A stretch of DNA of 64,000 nucleotides, from contig NW_026516682.1 of the NCBI RefSeq assembly GCF_025766255.1, positions 372,001 through 436,000 of the forward strand. Direction: 5' to 3'. Numbering within the stretch: position 1 is the stretch's first letter; each line of letters starts with the position of its first letter. The position numbers were made by a program, and so were the translations under genes. This DNA comes from Zychaea mexicana (lineage: Eukaryota > Mucoromycota > Mucoromycetes > Mucorales > Lichtheimiaceae). The notes under the pieces were generated by a model that worked only from the letters and a program-made list of their open reading frames with translations, was not told the origin of the DNA and did not search any database. This document shows, in pieces, positions 1-12,168 of this stretch.

Positions 1-2
1 AA

Positions 3-122
3 TCTAACTTCAACTGTGGATACATAGACCCAAGGATTCTGTTCGCATCAACAAGGCTCGTGTGGAATAGACACAATAGATACAATGAACAAGAAGAAGA
101 AGAAGATGATGATGGATATTAA
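3..122 (+). CDS. 3' end of an upstream gene, product unknown (partial)
   Basis: An open frame enters from the left edge and runs 39 codons to a TAA at 120-122. The visible peptide begins SNFNCGYIDPR, has a basic/aromatic middle (LVWNRHNRYN) and ends in an acidic run EEEEDDDGY. An AATAAA hexamer overlaps the stop codon (121-126), as expected at a gene end. I do not recognise the family. The frame could also enter through a splice acceptor left of the window. About 230 bases then separate it from the Elongin A start; that gap holds T-runs and no other signal I can name. Confidence 0.45.
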   Translation, partial: SNFNCGYIDPRILFASTRLVWNRHNRYNEQEEEEDDDGY

Positions 123-354
123 TAAAGAGGTGTTGTTGCATTGTGATGTTTTTGTACGTTTTCTCCCTTTTGAAAAGAAAGCTCAGTTTGAGATTTCATA
201 GGTGAGTAGAATAATGGAATAGCATTCTGTAAAACCACCGGCGACTCGAATTCCGCCTCTTTTTTTCAAAAGAAAAAAAAAGTGCTACCCGCTACTGACT
301 GTTGCCGTGCGCTGAAGAGTGTGAGCGAGCGAGCTCTTTTTGTCCCTTGTCGCT

Positions 355-1980
355 ATGTCCAAAGAGATCAAATCACTGGTTACCATTTCCCAAGAAACGT
401 TGTCCCGACATCTCGATGGTAATTCCTGGTACATGCTTTATTATAGCAACTCTTCATCTCACCAGCAGTGATCTATAGGTCTCGACGACGTTGGGAGCAC
501 CCCATATTCCCTCCTGTACCCAGCGTTACGCAAAGCGACACCCAGACAATTGCTGTGCATAGAGAAAGCGAACCCCGTAAGTTTCTTTTTTACCTGCACG
601 AGTACTTTATCCATTTCTGTTTTGCACACAACACAGAGCTAACTCTCGGTTTTTTTTTTCATATTCTTAATCATGTCACTATAGCATCTAGTATCAGAAT
701 CTAATGGTAAATAAGAAAAAAGACTATGGAGTGCAACGAGAAAACTCACAGGGCCTATTTTTTCTTTAGAGTTATGGCTCGATCATTGCTTGTCATACAT
801 GGACATTCGTGAAGCATATCAGCAAGGAGAGCACCGCGATCCAACAAAGTGGCGAAAGACATACATGGTACCCAACTTTCCTTCTCTTTCTTTCATTTGA
901 TACACACTGGTAACAACATCAGCACTGACGACGTTACCGTATATACTTTGGACACGCTGTGATAGCAACGGTTCAAAGAAAACGAACGGAAGCGGGAAAT
1001 GATCAGTGCAAAAGTTAAAAAGCGATATGCAAAGATTCAAGATGAAAAGGCTGCTCGATCCATCAAAGTCCTGAGCGGCCATGTCCCTACACACGGTCGT
1101 GGAAGTGCCACTTACGATTCAGCCAGTAAGTAAACTCCTGCTTTCTTTTATTGAATGAGACTATCTGCTACCACTACTTACCGACGATGACCTGAAATGG
1201 CGTGTATGCATACGCTCAAAACAGGGCGTAGTCAGACGAGCCGATTATTCCAAGAGACCCGCAAAGCTGCTGACCGGACGTAAGCAATATAACATTGCAA
1301 ATAATAAGTTTTGCTCAGTTTATTTAACATTGTGTTCTGCACATATATGATTAGACACGCCATGTACAGACAGCCACAAAAGCATCCAATGCGCACACAA
1401 TCAACGACTCCAGCTTCTTCCTCCTCATCACCCACACCTTCTATTGTCCAAGTATCCACACCATCTTCGTCATTATCACAAGCATATCACAATCTATGGC
1501 AACAGCACAACAGACCTCCACCTCGGCAGGCGTCTTATCCACCGCTTGTGCCACCACCACATCGCCTCCAGCAACAACAACAGCCCCTCAGGCCGCCTGA
1601 AAAGAAGCCGCTCGATCCAATTTCAAAGGTAAAGAAATCAGCCAGCAAGCAAGCGCGAGCGTATCTGCATACCAACCCGCTGATGTTAATCGTGTTATGC
1701 AGTCTGTTTCATCCAACATACCTAAACGACGACGACGGACAATGGAAGAACCGACATCAAGCCCAAGATCAACGATCTCCACTACTCCCAGTTCATCAAC
1801 ATCACCTTCTCCACAAAGGCCTTCCTCGACCACGTCAAAAAAGCCTGCAGCACTAGTGAATTACGATATCTTCAAACAGGTAAATAGAGAATTTTTTTGT
1901 TGTTTCTTTTTTTTTCATTTGTTGACGACTGACAAAGCGTAATGGCCTCTTTTTCTTTCGTGTGTGTGTAGTTGTCATAA
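355..1980 (+). CDS. Elongin A (transcription elongation factor SIII subunit A)
   Basis: Nine exons: 355-418, 479-576, 685-706, 770-867, 966-1125, 1225-1279, 1355-1628, 1703-1879, 1972-1980. Together they make an uninterrupted 318-residue frame. The N-terminal half carries the Elongin A signature: DVGSTPYSLLYPAL, then QLLCIEKANPHLVSES, then ELWLDHC and a basic coiled stretch. The family binds Elongin C and stimulates RNA polymerase II elongation, and in yeasts it is part of a ubiquitin ligase for stalled polymerase (family knowledge). The second half is Ser/Thr/Pro/Gln-rich and disordered, with a basic patch PKRRRR near residue 262. Exon 3 is 22 nt and the last exon is only TTG TCA TAA. The gene converges on H2A.Z, whose stop lies 231 bases downstream. 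Identity rests on the N-terminal motif. Confidence 0.85.
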
Positions 1981-2211
1981 CCAAATGTAAATTATATATT
2001 GTGTTATATATACGTTTTACTCCACTGTTTTTGGGGTGTTTTTTTTATATCTGGTATTGAGAAAGAGAGAGAGAGAGCAAGAAAAGGAAGAAGAAGAAGG
2101 ATGAGAGGGGTTGAACAATACTATGTACTAGATGGGAAAATGAGAGAGAGAGAAATGCAAAGCATTGGGAGTATGTGGGTGGGGGGGTAAGGCTTTATTA
2201 CAGAGTGCGCC

Positions 2212-2773
2212 TTAAACCTTTTTACCCATCTTTGTTTTGCCAATCAAAGACTTGTGGATATGAGGCAGGACACCACCTCCAGCAATCGTAGCCTTGATTA
2301 ACTGGTCCAGTTCTTCGTCACCACGGATCGCCAGTTGCAAGTGTCGAGGCGTGATACGTTTGACTTTGAGGTCCTTGGTCGCGTTGCCTGCAAGTTCGAG
2401 CACTTCGGCCGTCAGGTACTCAAGGATCGCTGCCGTGTACACTGCTGCCTTTGCTCCCACACGTGCATTGTGTCGACTTTTCTCTTTCAGGTAGCGATGA
2501 ATACGACCGACGGGGAACTATAAAAAAACAGTACGTGCGTTATTATTTTCTTCTCTCTCTCTCTCTCTCTCTATTCCTGATAAACTGTGTTTTTTTTTCT
2601 TGAATAAAAAAAAAATATACCTGAAGACCAGATCGTGCCGATTGCGATAAGATTGGGGCTTTGTCTTTCTTTTCTGTTTGTTGGGTCGTGGATTCTGGTG
2701 CCCGGTCGGCCTAATTTTCAGGTAAAATGGTCAGATTAAGTCCATTTTATTATTTCGAGTTGTTTTTTACCAT
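2212..2773 (-). CDS. Histone H2A variant H2A.Z
   Basis: Three exons on the minus strand: 2771-2773 (ATG only), 2621-2710 and 2212-2517, giving 132 residues. The histone fold is almost canonical, with [31 protein letters not shown] and the acidic-patch segment [17 protein letters not shown]. The last feature, with [12 protein letters not shown], marks H2A.Z rather than core H2A, and the SQ motif of H2A.X is absent. H2A.Z replaces H2A in nucleosomes flanking promoters and is deposited by SWR1 (family knowledge). The N-tail (residues 2-31) is short, polar and Lys-rich. The start codon is followed directly by a 60-nt intron (2711-2770) and no other in-frame ATG exists in exon 2, so the start choice is forced. 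Upstream lies a 567-bp region shared with the divergent myosin gene. Confidence 0.93.
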
Positions 2774-3340
2774 TTATGCTACTTTGGAGGGTAAAAAAAA
2801 GGTCAAGGTAAAAAAAAAAAGTTGGGCGCGTGGTTGGGTGGGTCGCGCTCAATTAGTTGTTCGTAGAGTGAACTTTAAAGTCCGCTCCCTTCTTCGAAAA
2901 GTTATTGTTGTTGTTCTGGCATTTTCTTGGGGACAGGGTGATCTCATTGCAGCAGCAAGTTGGAGTACTACGCTACATACAGAGGATAGATCCTTCTCGA
3001 ATGATACACCCATATTTAACCTATCAGTTCTATCTGTGTAGATGTATAGGACAGTTTGATATATAGTCCATAGCAGCCCATCACCAGCTTAAGGATATCT
3101 TAGGATCATGTAAAAAAGATTGATGGGCGATCGCTCGTCTATTACATTTGGCCCTGGGATTCCAAAAAGATAAGTCAGGTAACCGCCGTAGCCGTTTATA
3201 GTGCCCTAAGACGTTCGGGCTGAATGAGCTCGTGCTTCTGGGCATTCGGCGTTTTAATTCGATTTCTTAAAATTCGCAATAAGGCAACCGGGCTGGAATT
3301 ACGCTGTTCCAATAGTTTTCTTTTTACATAGAACTAAACC
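2774..3340. promoter_or_regulatory. Shared upstream region of H2A.Z and myosin-I
   Basis: 567 bases between two divergent starts. Several A-runs (around 2795-2820) and mixed sequence are visible. An open frame of 104 codons crosses it on the plus strand but shows no recognisable protein and begins in the H2A.Z intron. I see no RNA gene. It presumably carries both promoters, by position only. Confidence 0.4.
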
Positions 3341-6300
3341 ATGGCGAAGGCAAGTGTTTCTCCACATGGCAACAAAGACCTCAAAGTCATTCTTGATGAC
3401 GACACTACATGCAGGCAGTGAATTGCTAACTTGCTTTTTTCTTCCTTCATATAGAAAGGGTTTGGTAAAAAAGGCGAGAAAAAGGTCATCAAGGCGAGTC
3501 GGCCAGTTAGAGCCGACTGGAAGGAAGGCGTCAAAAAGAAGCAAGTCGGTGTATCCGACATGACGCTCTTGACAAAGATTACCAACGAAGCAATCAATGA
3601 AAATCTAATGAAACGATGGCAAAATGCCGAGATTTATGCAAGTAGCTAAACAGCATCCAAGGAAAAGTTAAAATAAGAGATCGCCAACAACGTTTTGCTC
3701 ATCTTGCTATACTATCTTGCTTTTTCTTATTCAACAGACATATATTGGCCATGTCCTTATCAGTGTTAACCCGTTTCGCGATCTCGGTATTTACACAGAT
3801 GCGACCCTTGGTAGTTATCGTGGCAAGAATCTGCTCGAGGTAAAATAAATCAAAAAGGAACAACATAAACGGGAGCTCAAAGATGGAGTTCCGGTAGTTT
3901 GTTATATCTGTCATTTTCTATTTATACATCTCGGAAACTCACAAAGAACCTCGCTGGTTTATACAATGTGTGTGTGTGTGTGTATATATAGATGCCTCCA
4001 CACGTCTTTGCGATTGCAGAATCCGCGTATCATCACATGAGCAGTTACAAAGAAAACCAGTGCGTTATCATCAGTGGTGAATCAGGTGCTGGTAAAACAG
4101 AAGCTGCCAAGCGGATAATGCAATATATTGCGGCGGTTTCTGGCGGCGGCCAGAATTCGTCCATCCAGGAGATCAAGGAAATGGTCTTGGCAACAAATCC
4201 TTTATTGGAAAGTTTCGGATGTGCTAAAACGCTGAGAAACAATAACTCCAGTCGTCATGTAAGCTTATTTCTGTTGTTTTATTTTTGGAGGGGAGATTGG
4301 TGTTCTTTAGAAACGGGCTTTCGCATGAATTAACGAGCACCTATCATTAACTAATCATCGCCCTTCCCCCACCCCTGACTCTTAAAACTAAGGGTAAATA
4401 CCTAGAAATTCAATTCAACGCTCAGGGCGAGCCTGTTGGTGCAGTGATTACCAACTATCTCTTGGAAAAGGTAAGAGGGGAAGGGGATATAATGTGACAC
4501 AAAAAAAGAGAGGGAGGACAAATGTAATCTAAATAGTTTGCTGCCACCATCCACCCGCTGTTCTAGAATCGTGTCGTCGGTCAAATTGAAAACGAGCGAA
4601 ACTTTCACGTATTCTATCAACTTACCAAGGCGGCACCACCTGAATATCAAGGTAAGAGTGGTACTGCATGTGAATTGAGATCATGCCAGCGTCGTAGTTT
4701 TTTTTTGACCGTATCTTGTTATTGACCTATCAAACAATGCGGATTATAGAGGCTTATGGTTTGCAGGGGCCCGAAAGCTTTTTGTATACTAGCCGCAGTG
4801 GATGCTTGGACGTGGAAGGGATCAACGATGTTACAGAATATGGTGAAACTATTGTAAGTGGAGTGACCTAAACATAGAGTGTCTTGTTAGGGGCATTATG
4901 TACTGACCTGCGAAATACATTTAAATAGAAAGCAATGGATATTGTTGGATTGCAAAAGCATGAACAGGACGAGATCTTTAAAATGTTGGCTGTGGTCTTG
5001 TGGTTGGGTAACCTTTTGTTCGTCGAAGATGATAGTGGCAACGCAGCCATCTCGGATCCCGATGGTAGGGAGCTTTTAATAGCGGTAGCAACCGAAAAAC
5101 AAAGAGAGATTTGAAAGATTTACTGAATGCACTTTTGTATCAATAGTTGCCAACTTTATCGCATACCTCTTGGAAGTGGATAACGAATCATTGTCAAAGG
5201 CACTGACCAATCGTGTAATGGAAACGCAGCGTGGTGGACGAAGAGGTATGCTCTTGTAGAATGGAAACCTTGGTCCGATGATGCACAATGGGTTGCTGAA
5301 TTTGTTTATAGGCAGTGTGTACGAAGTGCCACTCAACGTCACCCAGGCCACATCTGTGCGTGATGCTCTTGCAAAAGCCGTCTATGAGCGATTGTTTGAA
5401 TGGATTGTCACTCGTGTCAATTTATCGCTGCAATCGCGTGGTGGCGATCAATACGTCATTGGCGTCTTGGATATCTACGGCTTTGAGATTTTCGACGACA
5501 ACAGCTTTGAACAACTCTGCATCAACTACGTGAACGAGAAGCTCCAGCAAATTTTCATTGAACTGACACTCAAGGCCGAACAGGAAGAATACGTGCGTGA
5601 GCAGATCCAGTGGACGCCGATCCAATTCTTCAACAACAAGATTGTATGTGATCTCATTGAAGAAAAGCGCCCTCCTGGAATTTTTGCTGCCCTGAACGAT
5701 GCCTGTGCAACGGCCCATGCTGACCCTGGTGCTGCGGATAATTCGTTTGTGCAACGTCTCGGCTTCCTGTCATCCAATGCCCATTTTGAATCGCGTGGAT
5801 CCAAATTCTTGATCCGCCACTATGCTGGTGAAGTGTTGTACAACGTTGAAGGCATGACCGACAAGAACAGGGATTCGTTGTTGAAGGACTTGTTGAATCT
5901 CGCCGCTGCATCTTCGAACTCGTTCGTTTCTCAGACCTTGTTCCCCGAACGCATTGATCCTAACTCAAAGAAGAGACCTCCTACTGCCGGTGACAAGATC
6001 AAGCTCTCCTGTAATGCTCTGGTGACCAAGCTGATGCAGTGCCATCCAAGCTATATCCGTACCATCAAACCGAACGACAACCGAAGCTCTTCAGAATTCA
6101 ATGAAAAGCGTGTACTTCATCAGGTTCAATACCTTGGTCTCTGTGAAAATATTCGTGTCCGTCGCGCTGGTTACGCGTACAGAACGGTAAGCCTAATCGC
6201 TATTCGTTCATGAAGTTCAAGGCACCCTGCTTACTAATTTAGCTCTTGATAACACATGTAGACTTTTGAAAAGTTCGTCGAACGCTTCTACTTGCTGTGC

Positions 6301-8493
6301 CCTTCGACCGGCTATGCTGGTGAATATATCTGGCACGGGGATCCTGTAAGTGGTGCTCTAGAGATTCTAAAGCACAACAACATCCCTCAAGATGAATGGC
6401 AGATGGGTACTTCCAAGGTGTTCATTCGTCACCCTGAAACAGTAAGTTTGTCGTTTCTCCTGCCCAGAGTTATTGTGATGATTTTATACTAATTCTGTTT
6501 GAAAAGATTTTCGCGCTCGAGAATTTGCGTGACAAGTACTGGCACAACATGGCAACACGTATCCAACGCGCTTGGCGTTCGTATGTGCGTTACAAGCACG
6601 AGTGTGCTCGCAAGATCCAGCGTTTCTGGAGACAAAACAAGTACAACATTGGCTATCTTCAAGCACGTGAATATGGTCATGAACTCTTGGGCGGTCGCAA
6701 GGAACGCCGTCGATTTTCGCTTCTCAGCATGCGTAAATTCACTGGTGACTATCTTGATGTTCGAAGCGGTACCGGTTTGGCAACTATGATTCGCAATGCC
6801 TTGACACTCAAGGGCGGCGAGGAAGTGGTTTTCAGTATGCGCGGTAGTACGCTTGTTCCTAGAGCGATGCGGTCCAGTATTCCTAGCCCGCGCACCCTTG
6901 TCTTGGTACGTATAGCAACTAAAAAGTTGTATCAGCATCGTTAGTGCAAGGTTTATTTATCCCAACACTATCTTTTACAGACAAATCAAGGTCTTCATGT
7001 TTTGGTGACGACCAAGAATGGAAAGATGATCAACATGACTGATGAAAAGATCCTTTCGTTGAATGTTATCAGCGGTGTCAGCACATCTACGCTTCGTGAC
7101 GACTGGATTGTGCTGCACGTGGACAACTCGCCTGATGGGGATACCATCCTTTCTTGTATTTTCAAAACAGAACTCATCACGCATATGGCCCAACAAACCG
7201 GTGGTCGGTTGCGAGTAAACGTCGACCCGCAAATTCAATACAAGAAGAAGGGTGGCAAGTCTGTGACCATGAAGTTTGTCAAGAATGAAAAGGTACCTCG
7301 CGACGACGTATACAAGAGCCATGTGGTCAATGTGCCTTCTGGCGAACCTGCCAACAGTGGTAAGTAGTTTAAAAAAGAGGCCTCATGAGATAGTTAAGGT
7401 AGTAGACCGAAAGCCCAGGTAAGGGAAAGGCATCCATAACTGATATCATTGATCTTCCTAGCGTCATTCCCACCGTGCGCCACTAAACCTCGTCTGACGT
7501 CGACAAGCTCGAGAAAGCCAGCTGCTCGCAAGCCAGCGGCATCAGCGGCACGCTCTGCGCCTCGTCCCAAGCCAGCCGCTTCTGCAGCCGCTTCTCGACC
7601 ACTGCCACCTATTCAAAACAATGCCCGTGCAGCACCTCCGCCACCTCCACCCGCACCTGCCACACCATCATTGCCACAGTTCAAGGCTATCTACCCGTTC
7701 CAATCTGAAGAATCTGGAGAAATTGCATTTGAAAAGGATGATATTTTGGAAATTGCCGAGAAGGACGAAAATGGCTGGTGGTTAGCGCGCAAGGATGGTA
7801 AAGAAGGATGGGTTCCTAGCAATTACTTGGAAGAGTATGTTGCACCCAAACCTACTCCTGCACCTCCACCTCCTCCAGCTCGCCGTGCAGCTCCACCACC
7901 ACCACCTGCTCCTGCTGCTAGTACTACAACTAAACCTGCCGCTGCTCCAGTCCCCCGATCGAACATCTCGCCTCCCTCTGTTTCTGCTCCTGGCAGCACT
8001 ACTGCACCTATACCAGTGATGCCCGGTATTGCTGCACCAACGGCAAACGGCGTGCCTCCGTGGAAAGCTCAGTTGGAAGCTAGAAAGGCTGCTGCTGCTG
8101 GTAATGGCGGATCAGCTCCAACACCTGCTCCTCGACCTGTATCATCATCCGCCGGCGCACCCGTTCCTGCTGCTCGACGAGCACCGCCTGCTCCTGGTCC
8201 CAAACCCGCTGTGCCTGTTAAGCCAAGCACTATGGCAAAGCCGGCAATTCCAGCAAGACCTGGTGCGGCTCCTACACCTGCTCCCCGTGCACCTCCACGG
8301 CCTTCGTCAGCTTCACCACCACCATCTAACGCTGCCGCTTCTTTGGCAGATGCTGTAAGTAATAGTGTTATTCTGTTCTTTTATTCTCCCGCTTGGTATA
8401 TATTCTTGTAAAATGTATGCTAAACAATTCCAATAGATCCGTGCCAGACGTCAGCAACAACCGCAAACTCATGAAAGTGACGACGAATGGTAG
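3341..8493 (+). CDS. MYO1: Class I myosin (type I myosin heavy chain)
   Basis: Fifteen exons: 3341-3349, 3455-3637, 3738-3839, 3992-4258, 4393-4470, 4567-4651, 4750-4853, 4929-5064, 5147-5245, 5312-6186, 6262-6441, 6507-6905, 6981-7359, 7462-8354, 8437-8493; 1281 residues. The motor domain has the P-loop GESGAGKT (127-134) and the switch/relay segment [20 protein letters not shown]. Two IQ motifs follow (near 723 and 743), then a basic TH1 membrane-binding region, a Pro-rich TH2 stretch, an SH3 domain (about 1036-1092, with ALYDF-like AIYPF and GWVPSNYLE) and a terminal acidic ESDDEW that in this family recruits Arp2/3. The TEDS-rule phosphosite is Ser356 in RGSVY, just after the exon 9/10 junction, so motor activation by a PAK-type kinase is expected. 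It drives actin assembly at endocytic patches and hyphal tips (family knowledge). Introns 1 and 2 start with GC (GCAAGT) instead of GT; no GT donor keeps the frame. Confidence 0.96.
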
Positions 8494-8938
8494 TTTCCGG
8501 TAGATCAAAACAATAGACACTTTCTCTCTCTCTCTCTCTCTCTTCCACTTCGTTCTTCACCGTCATCTCTTCTCTCTCCCCCACTTCACCTTCACTATCT
8601 GACATCACAAGCGGGTTCGCACACGCACACCATCTCTATTTCTACTACGTCAAAAGAAACAAAAACAACTCAAAACTTCTTACCATTCTACAATCGAATA
8701 CGAAAAAATCATTATTCTTCACTACTTATGTTTTGTTGTTTGCCACTGTATTGTATACAATGGCGAGATCCCATCAGGATGTGTCTGCCTTAGACTTAAA
8801 AGACAGGCAGGGGTGGGTGAATACAAGTGGCCAAGTTTCATTGCGGATGCTCAGTGGGTATAGATTAGGGTTTGCATGAATTTTCTATTTTTTCTTCCTC
8901 AATTACCTTCAATCAACAACACACATCAGCAACCAAAT
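8494..8938. other. Intergenic region with CT microsatellite
   Basis: 445 bases between the myosin stop and the Sec9 start. A (CT)n run lies at about 8523-8542 in what is probably the myosin 3' UTR. A frame upstream of the Sec9 ATG (from 8876) is open but reads a hydrophobic peptide unlike Sec9 homologues, so it is probably 5' UTR. No RNA gene or terminator is recognisable. Confidence 0.4.
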
Positions 8939-10147
8939 ATGTCTACGAATCCATTTGAGAGTGATTCCATGGAAGCAGACAAAAACAATCCGTTCAGCAG
9001 CGGTTTTGCTTCTAAAGACAAGGATAGCATTCGTAATACACATAGAGAGCTAAAGTCCCCTCCCAACGAATCACAATGGAACAGTAGTAAACGAAATCAA
9101 CAGTGCAATGTGGAGCAGCAACTGCGAGAGCGCAACCGATCATCACCTCTCCAAAGCCAACAAAGATCAGAGTCTTTGAGGTTTGCCGAAAAAGACGATA
9201 AGGATAAACAAAATCACCAAACTTTAGGTGAAAGAACGGGGCACGATAATGGTGATGACTACAGCAATTATCGGAGGACTCAGAGGCAACAAACAAAGCA
9301 ACGTTCCCGGTACAGACCAGGCATTGATGACGACAACGACAACGAAGGTGATGGAGAGGATGCCTATGCAGCCACTCGATTTGCGGATGAAGATGGTGAA
9401 CGACAAATGGAGAAGATCAAGCAAGACATTCGTAATGTCAAACAAGATACTTTGGACAGTACTCGAAACGCTTTACAAACGATCAATGCAACGCAAGAAT
9501 CTGGCGGTCAAACTCTCGCCAGCCTTAACGAGCAAGCAGGTCAGTTTTCCAGCTTATTTGCAAAGATGTGATTCTCATACTTGAAGATATGATATATTTA
9601 ATTAGGACAAATCGCGAATATCGATCGAGACATGGGTACTGCTAAAGAGCAAGTCGACGAAGCAGCACAAAAGACACGCTATCTCAAACGACTCAATCGA
9701 TCCATATTCTTGCCGGCATGGAAGAATCCGTTTAACAAAAAGGCTCGTGAGCGACAGAAAAGGGAGCAAGAGCAACTTGCGCATGTGGATGCTATGGACG
9801 AAAGAGACCAGGCTCGGCAGTTTGAATACCAGTCGCAAGCACGCATGCAACGCACACAACAAAGAATGAACGAATCAGGAGCTTCTTCTTCGAGCCGAAG
9901 CAGGTCGCAGTCTGATCGAAATCGTTATCAGTTTGAAGCCGATGCTGAAGACGAGGCCATGGAAGACGAGATTGATCAAAATTTGAGCTTGTTGAGCGGC
10001 GCAACCAAGAATTTGAAGCAAATGGCAAGCACGATGAATGAAGAGATTGATAGCCAGAACAAGCACCTGGATAAAGTCGTAGACAAGGTTAATCCTGTCA
10101 ACGAGCGGATCTTCAGTACCACACAGCAGCTGAACAGAATAAAGTGA
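8939..10147 (+). CDS. SEC9: Plasma-membrane t-SNARE, SNAP-25/Sec9 family
   Basis: Two exons (8939-9539, 9606-10147) encode 380 residues. Two SNARE coiled coils are visible. The Qb helix runs about 161-225 and spans the intron, with its zero-layer Gln in the AGQIANID segment. The Qc helix is at the C terminus (about 310-375, LSLLSGATKNLKQMAST... ending NRIK). Between them is a charged linker without a Cys cluster, so membrane attachment by palmitoylation as in SNAP-25 is not evident, as also in yeast Sec9. The N-terminal 150 residues are polar and include two NPF tripeptides (TNPFES, NNPFSS) that in other proteins bind EH domains. The family pairs with Sso and Snc SNAREs for exocytosis (family knowledge). 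The ATG at 8939 was chosen because it gives MSTNPFES, the usual Sec9-like beginning. Confidence 0.92.
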
Positions 10148-10312
10148 ACTTTTATGTGTAACGTGCATTGAGATGAGGTTGCTATAATAGCCGCCATAAG
10201 CCACATTTGGTGTGGGGGACACCAACCCCATTTCTAGCTAATTAGAGTTGCCGCTTTTGCTCCCGTCTTTCCCTTACTCTTTTCATATTCTCACTCTTTA
10301 TACAACTACTTA

Positions 10313-12106
10313 ATGGGCTCCATGTTGTCGAAAGAGAAGCCTGCTAATCCAGCAGAAGCACAACAGGAACCATCCGTTCAAGCAGGTCAAAAACGAAAGA
10401 ATAATAACAACAAGAGCGGTGGTGGTGGCCAGTCCAAGTCGGCAAAGAAGCGCTTCAAGACCACCAAAGAACGCAGAGACCATTTTCAAAAGAACAATGC
10501 TTGGTCAGCGAAGGACAATCAAGAAAAACCAGAGGCAGATGGTGATAAAGAGCCACGTTTGCCAAAGAAAAAAGTGGCGTTGCTCATTGGGTTCAATGGA
10601 ACTGGTTATCAGGGAATGCAACTGTATGTATACACAAAAAAAAAAGAAGAGGAGAAAAAGCAGTGTGTAACTGACAGAGAACGTTGATAGTAACCCTAAT
10701 GCCAAAACCATCGAAGACGATATCTTTCAAGCCTTGTGCAAAGCAGGTGCGATTTCTAAAGCCAATGCAGATGATCCCAAGAAGGTAATAATAATCAGGA
10801 AGACTTTTCCGTTCGTTTCCCGCCAATCTGGTTGGGCACTGACTGGAATTTGGTACTGTAGAGTGCTTGGATGAGAGCCGCACGAACGGATAAAGGTGTC
10901 CACGCTGCCGGAAACGTGCTGTCACTGAAAATGAGCACTCCGGGCGACGACGTTGTCAAAGAGATCAACTCGCATTTGCCGGACCAGATCCGGGTTTGGG
11001 GTACTTGAAGCTTTTCTTTCGTATGCCTAAGAGAACGGCGATTTTGGACGACTTACTGATCTGTGAACTGTAGGCTACGTTGTTACAAAGCGGTCATTTC
11101 ACGCCAAAACAGGATGCGACTCCCGTATTTACGAATATTTGCTCCCCTCATACGCTTTCATGGCTCCATCGCCAAAGGAATTGAAGAAGGAGCAGGAACA
11201 CGAAGATGATTTGAAGCTTGTTTATGGCAATGAGGTTTTCTATTTACCTCGCAGCACCCCTGAAGAGATCAAGGCAAAGGAAGCATATCGCATTAACGAA
11301 GAGGATCTTGCCAGTTTCAGAGAAGCTATGGGCATGTACCAAGGAACGCATAATTTCCATAACTACACGATCGGCCGTGGTGCTTTGGATAAGAGCTGCC
11401 TCCGTTACATCATGAGTACGAAGGTCGAAGATCCTATTTACATTGATGGCGTCGAATGGTTGAGCGTAAAGTTGCATGGACAATCCTTTATGCTGCACCA
11501 AATCCGAAAGATGATTTGTAAGTTTCACTACTAGATAGTGAGTACGGATCAAATTTCACTAACTTTGCTGTCTTTCTATTTTCACGATAGCCATGGCATT
11601 ATTAGCCGTTCGCTCCCGCACACCGCTGAAAATCATTGAAAACTCCTTTGGTGATGATCGAATCAATATCCCCAAGGCACCGGCTCTCGGCTTACTGCTG
11701 GAGCGTCCCATTTTTGGCTCATACAACCGACATGCACAAAATGAAAAGAAAGGACAAACATACCGCGATGAAATTGATTTTGAACCATACAGAGTAAGCA
11801 GCTATGCTATATCCATACTACGCTCAAATAGCGATATCGAGCTTGGTGACGGTTTACTAACACCTTAATGGCATGGCTGCCTTTTAGAAAACCATCGACG
11901 CCTTCAAGGCTGAATGGATCTACAAGAAGCTTTTCGAAGAAGAGCGAGAAAACGCGTTGTTTGATGAATTTATATCACACATTGATTCTGCCATTGGCCC
12001 TGATTATTCATATCTGAATAGTGAAGGAACCATACCCAAGGAAGCACTTATTACTACCAAATTCACCGCGAAGCCCGCACCAGCCGATGACGATGACGAT
12101 GCATAA
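10313..12106 (+). CDS. PUS1: tRNA pseudouridine synthase, Pus1 family
   Basis: Six exons (10313-10623, 10691-10784, 10862-11000, 11074-11517, 11591-11793, 11888-12106) give 469 residues. The TruA-type fold is recognisable from [17 protein letters not shown], the catalytic motif ARTDKGVHA with nucleophile Asp145, [21 protein letters not shown], the FTKL-like segment GTHNFHNYT and the dimer/RNA strip FMLHQIRKM. Pus1 isomerises uridines in nuclear-encoded tRNAs and U2 snRNA (family knowledge). The N-terminal 80 residues are Lys/Gln/Asn-rich with nuclear-localisation-like KKRFKTTK, and the C terminus ends DDDDDA. It is transcribed in the same direction as Sec9, 165 bases downstream, and converges on the metallophosphoesterase with only 62 bases between stops. 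A second Met at codon 4 is an alternative start. Confidence 0.93.
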
Positions 12107-12168
12107 AAAAATAATTTCTTTACGATCTTCTTCTATCTAATATCTGTATATTTCGTTTTCTTTCTTTT

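Noticed and set aside
6347..6362. Intron-like GTAAGT...CTAG stretch of 16 nt in the myosin motor
   Set aside because: Too short for splicing, and the sequence reads through in frame with a family-like peptide.
8876..8938. Upstream ATG for Sec9
   Set aside because: It would add a hydrophobic 21-residue leader that the Sec9 family lacks. The ATG at 8939 gives the usual cytosolic start.
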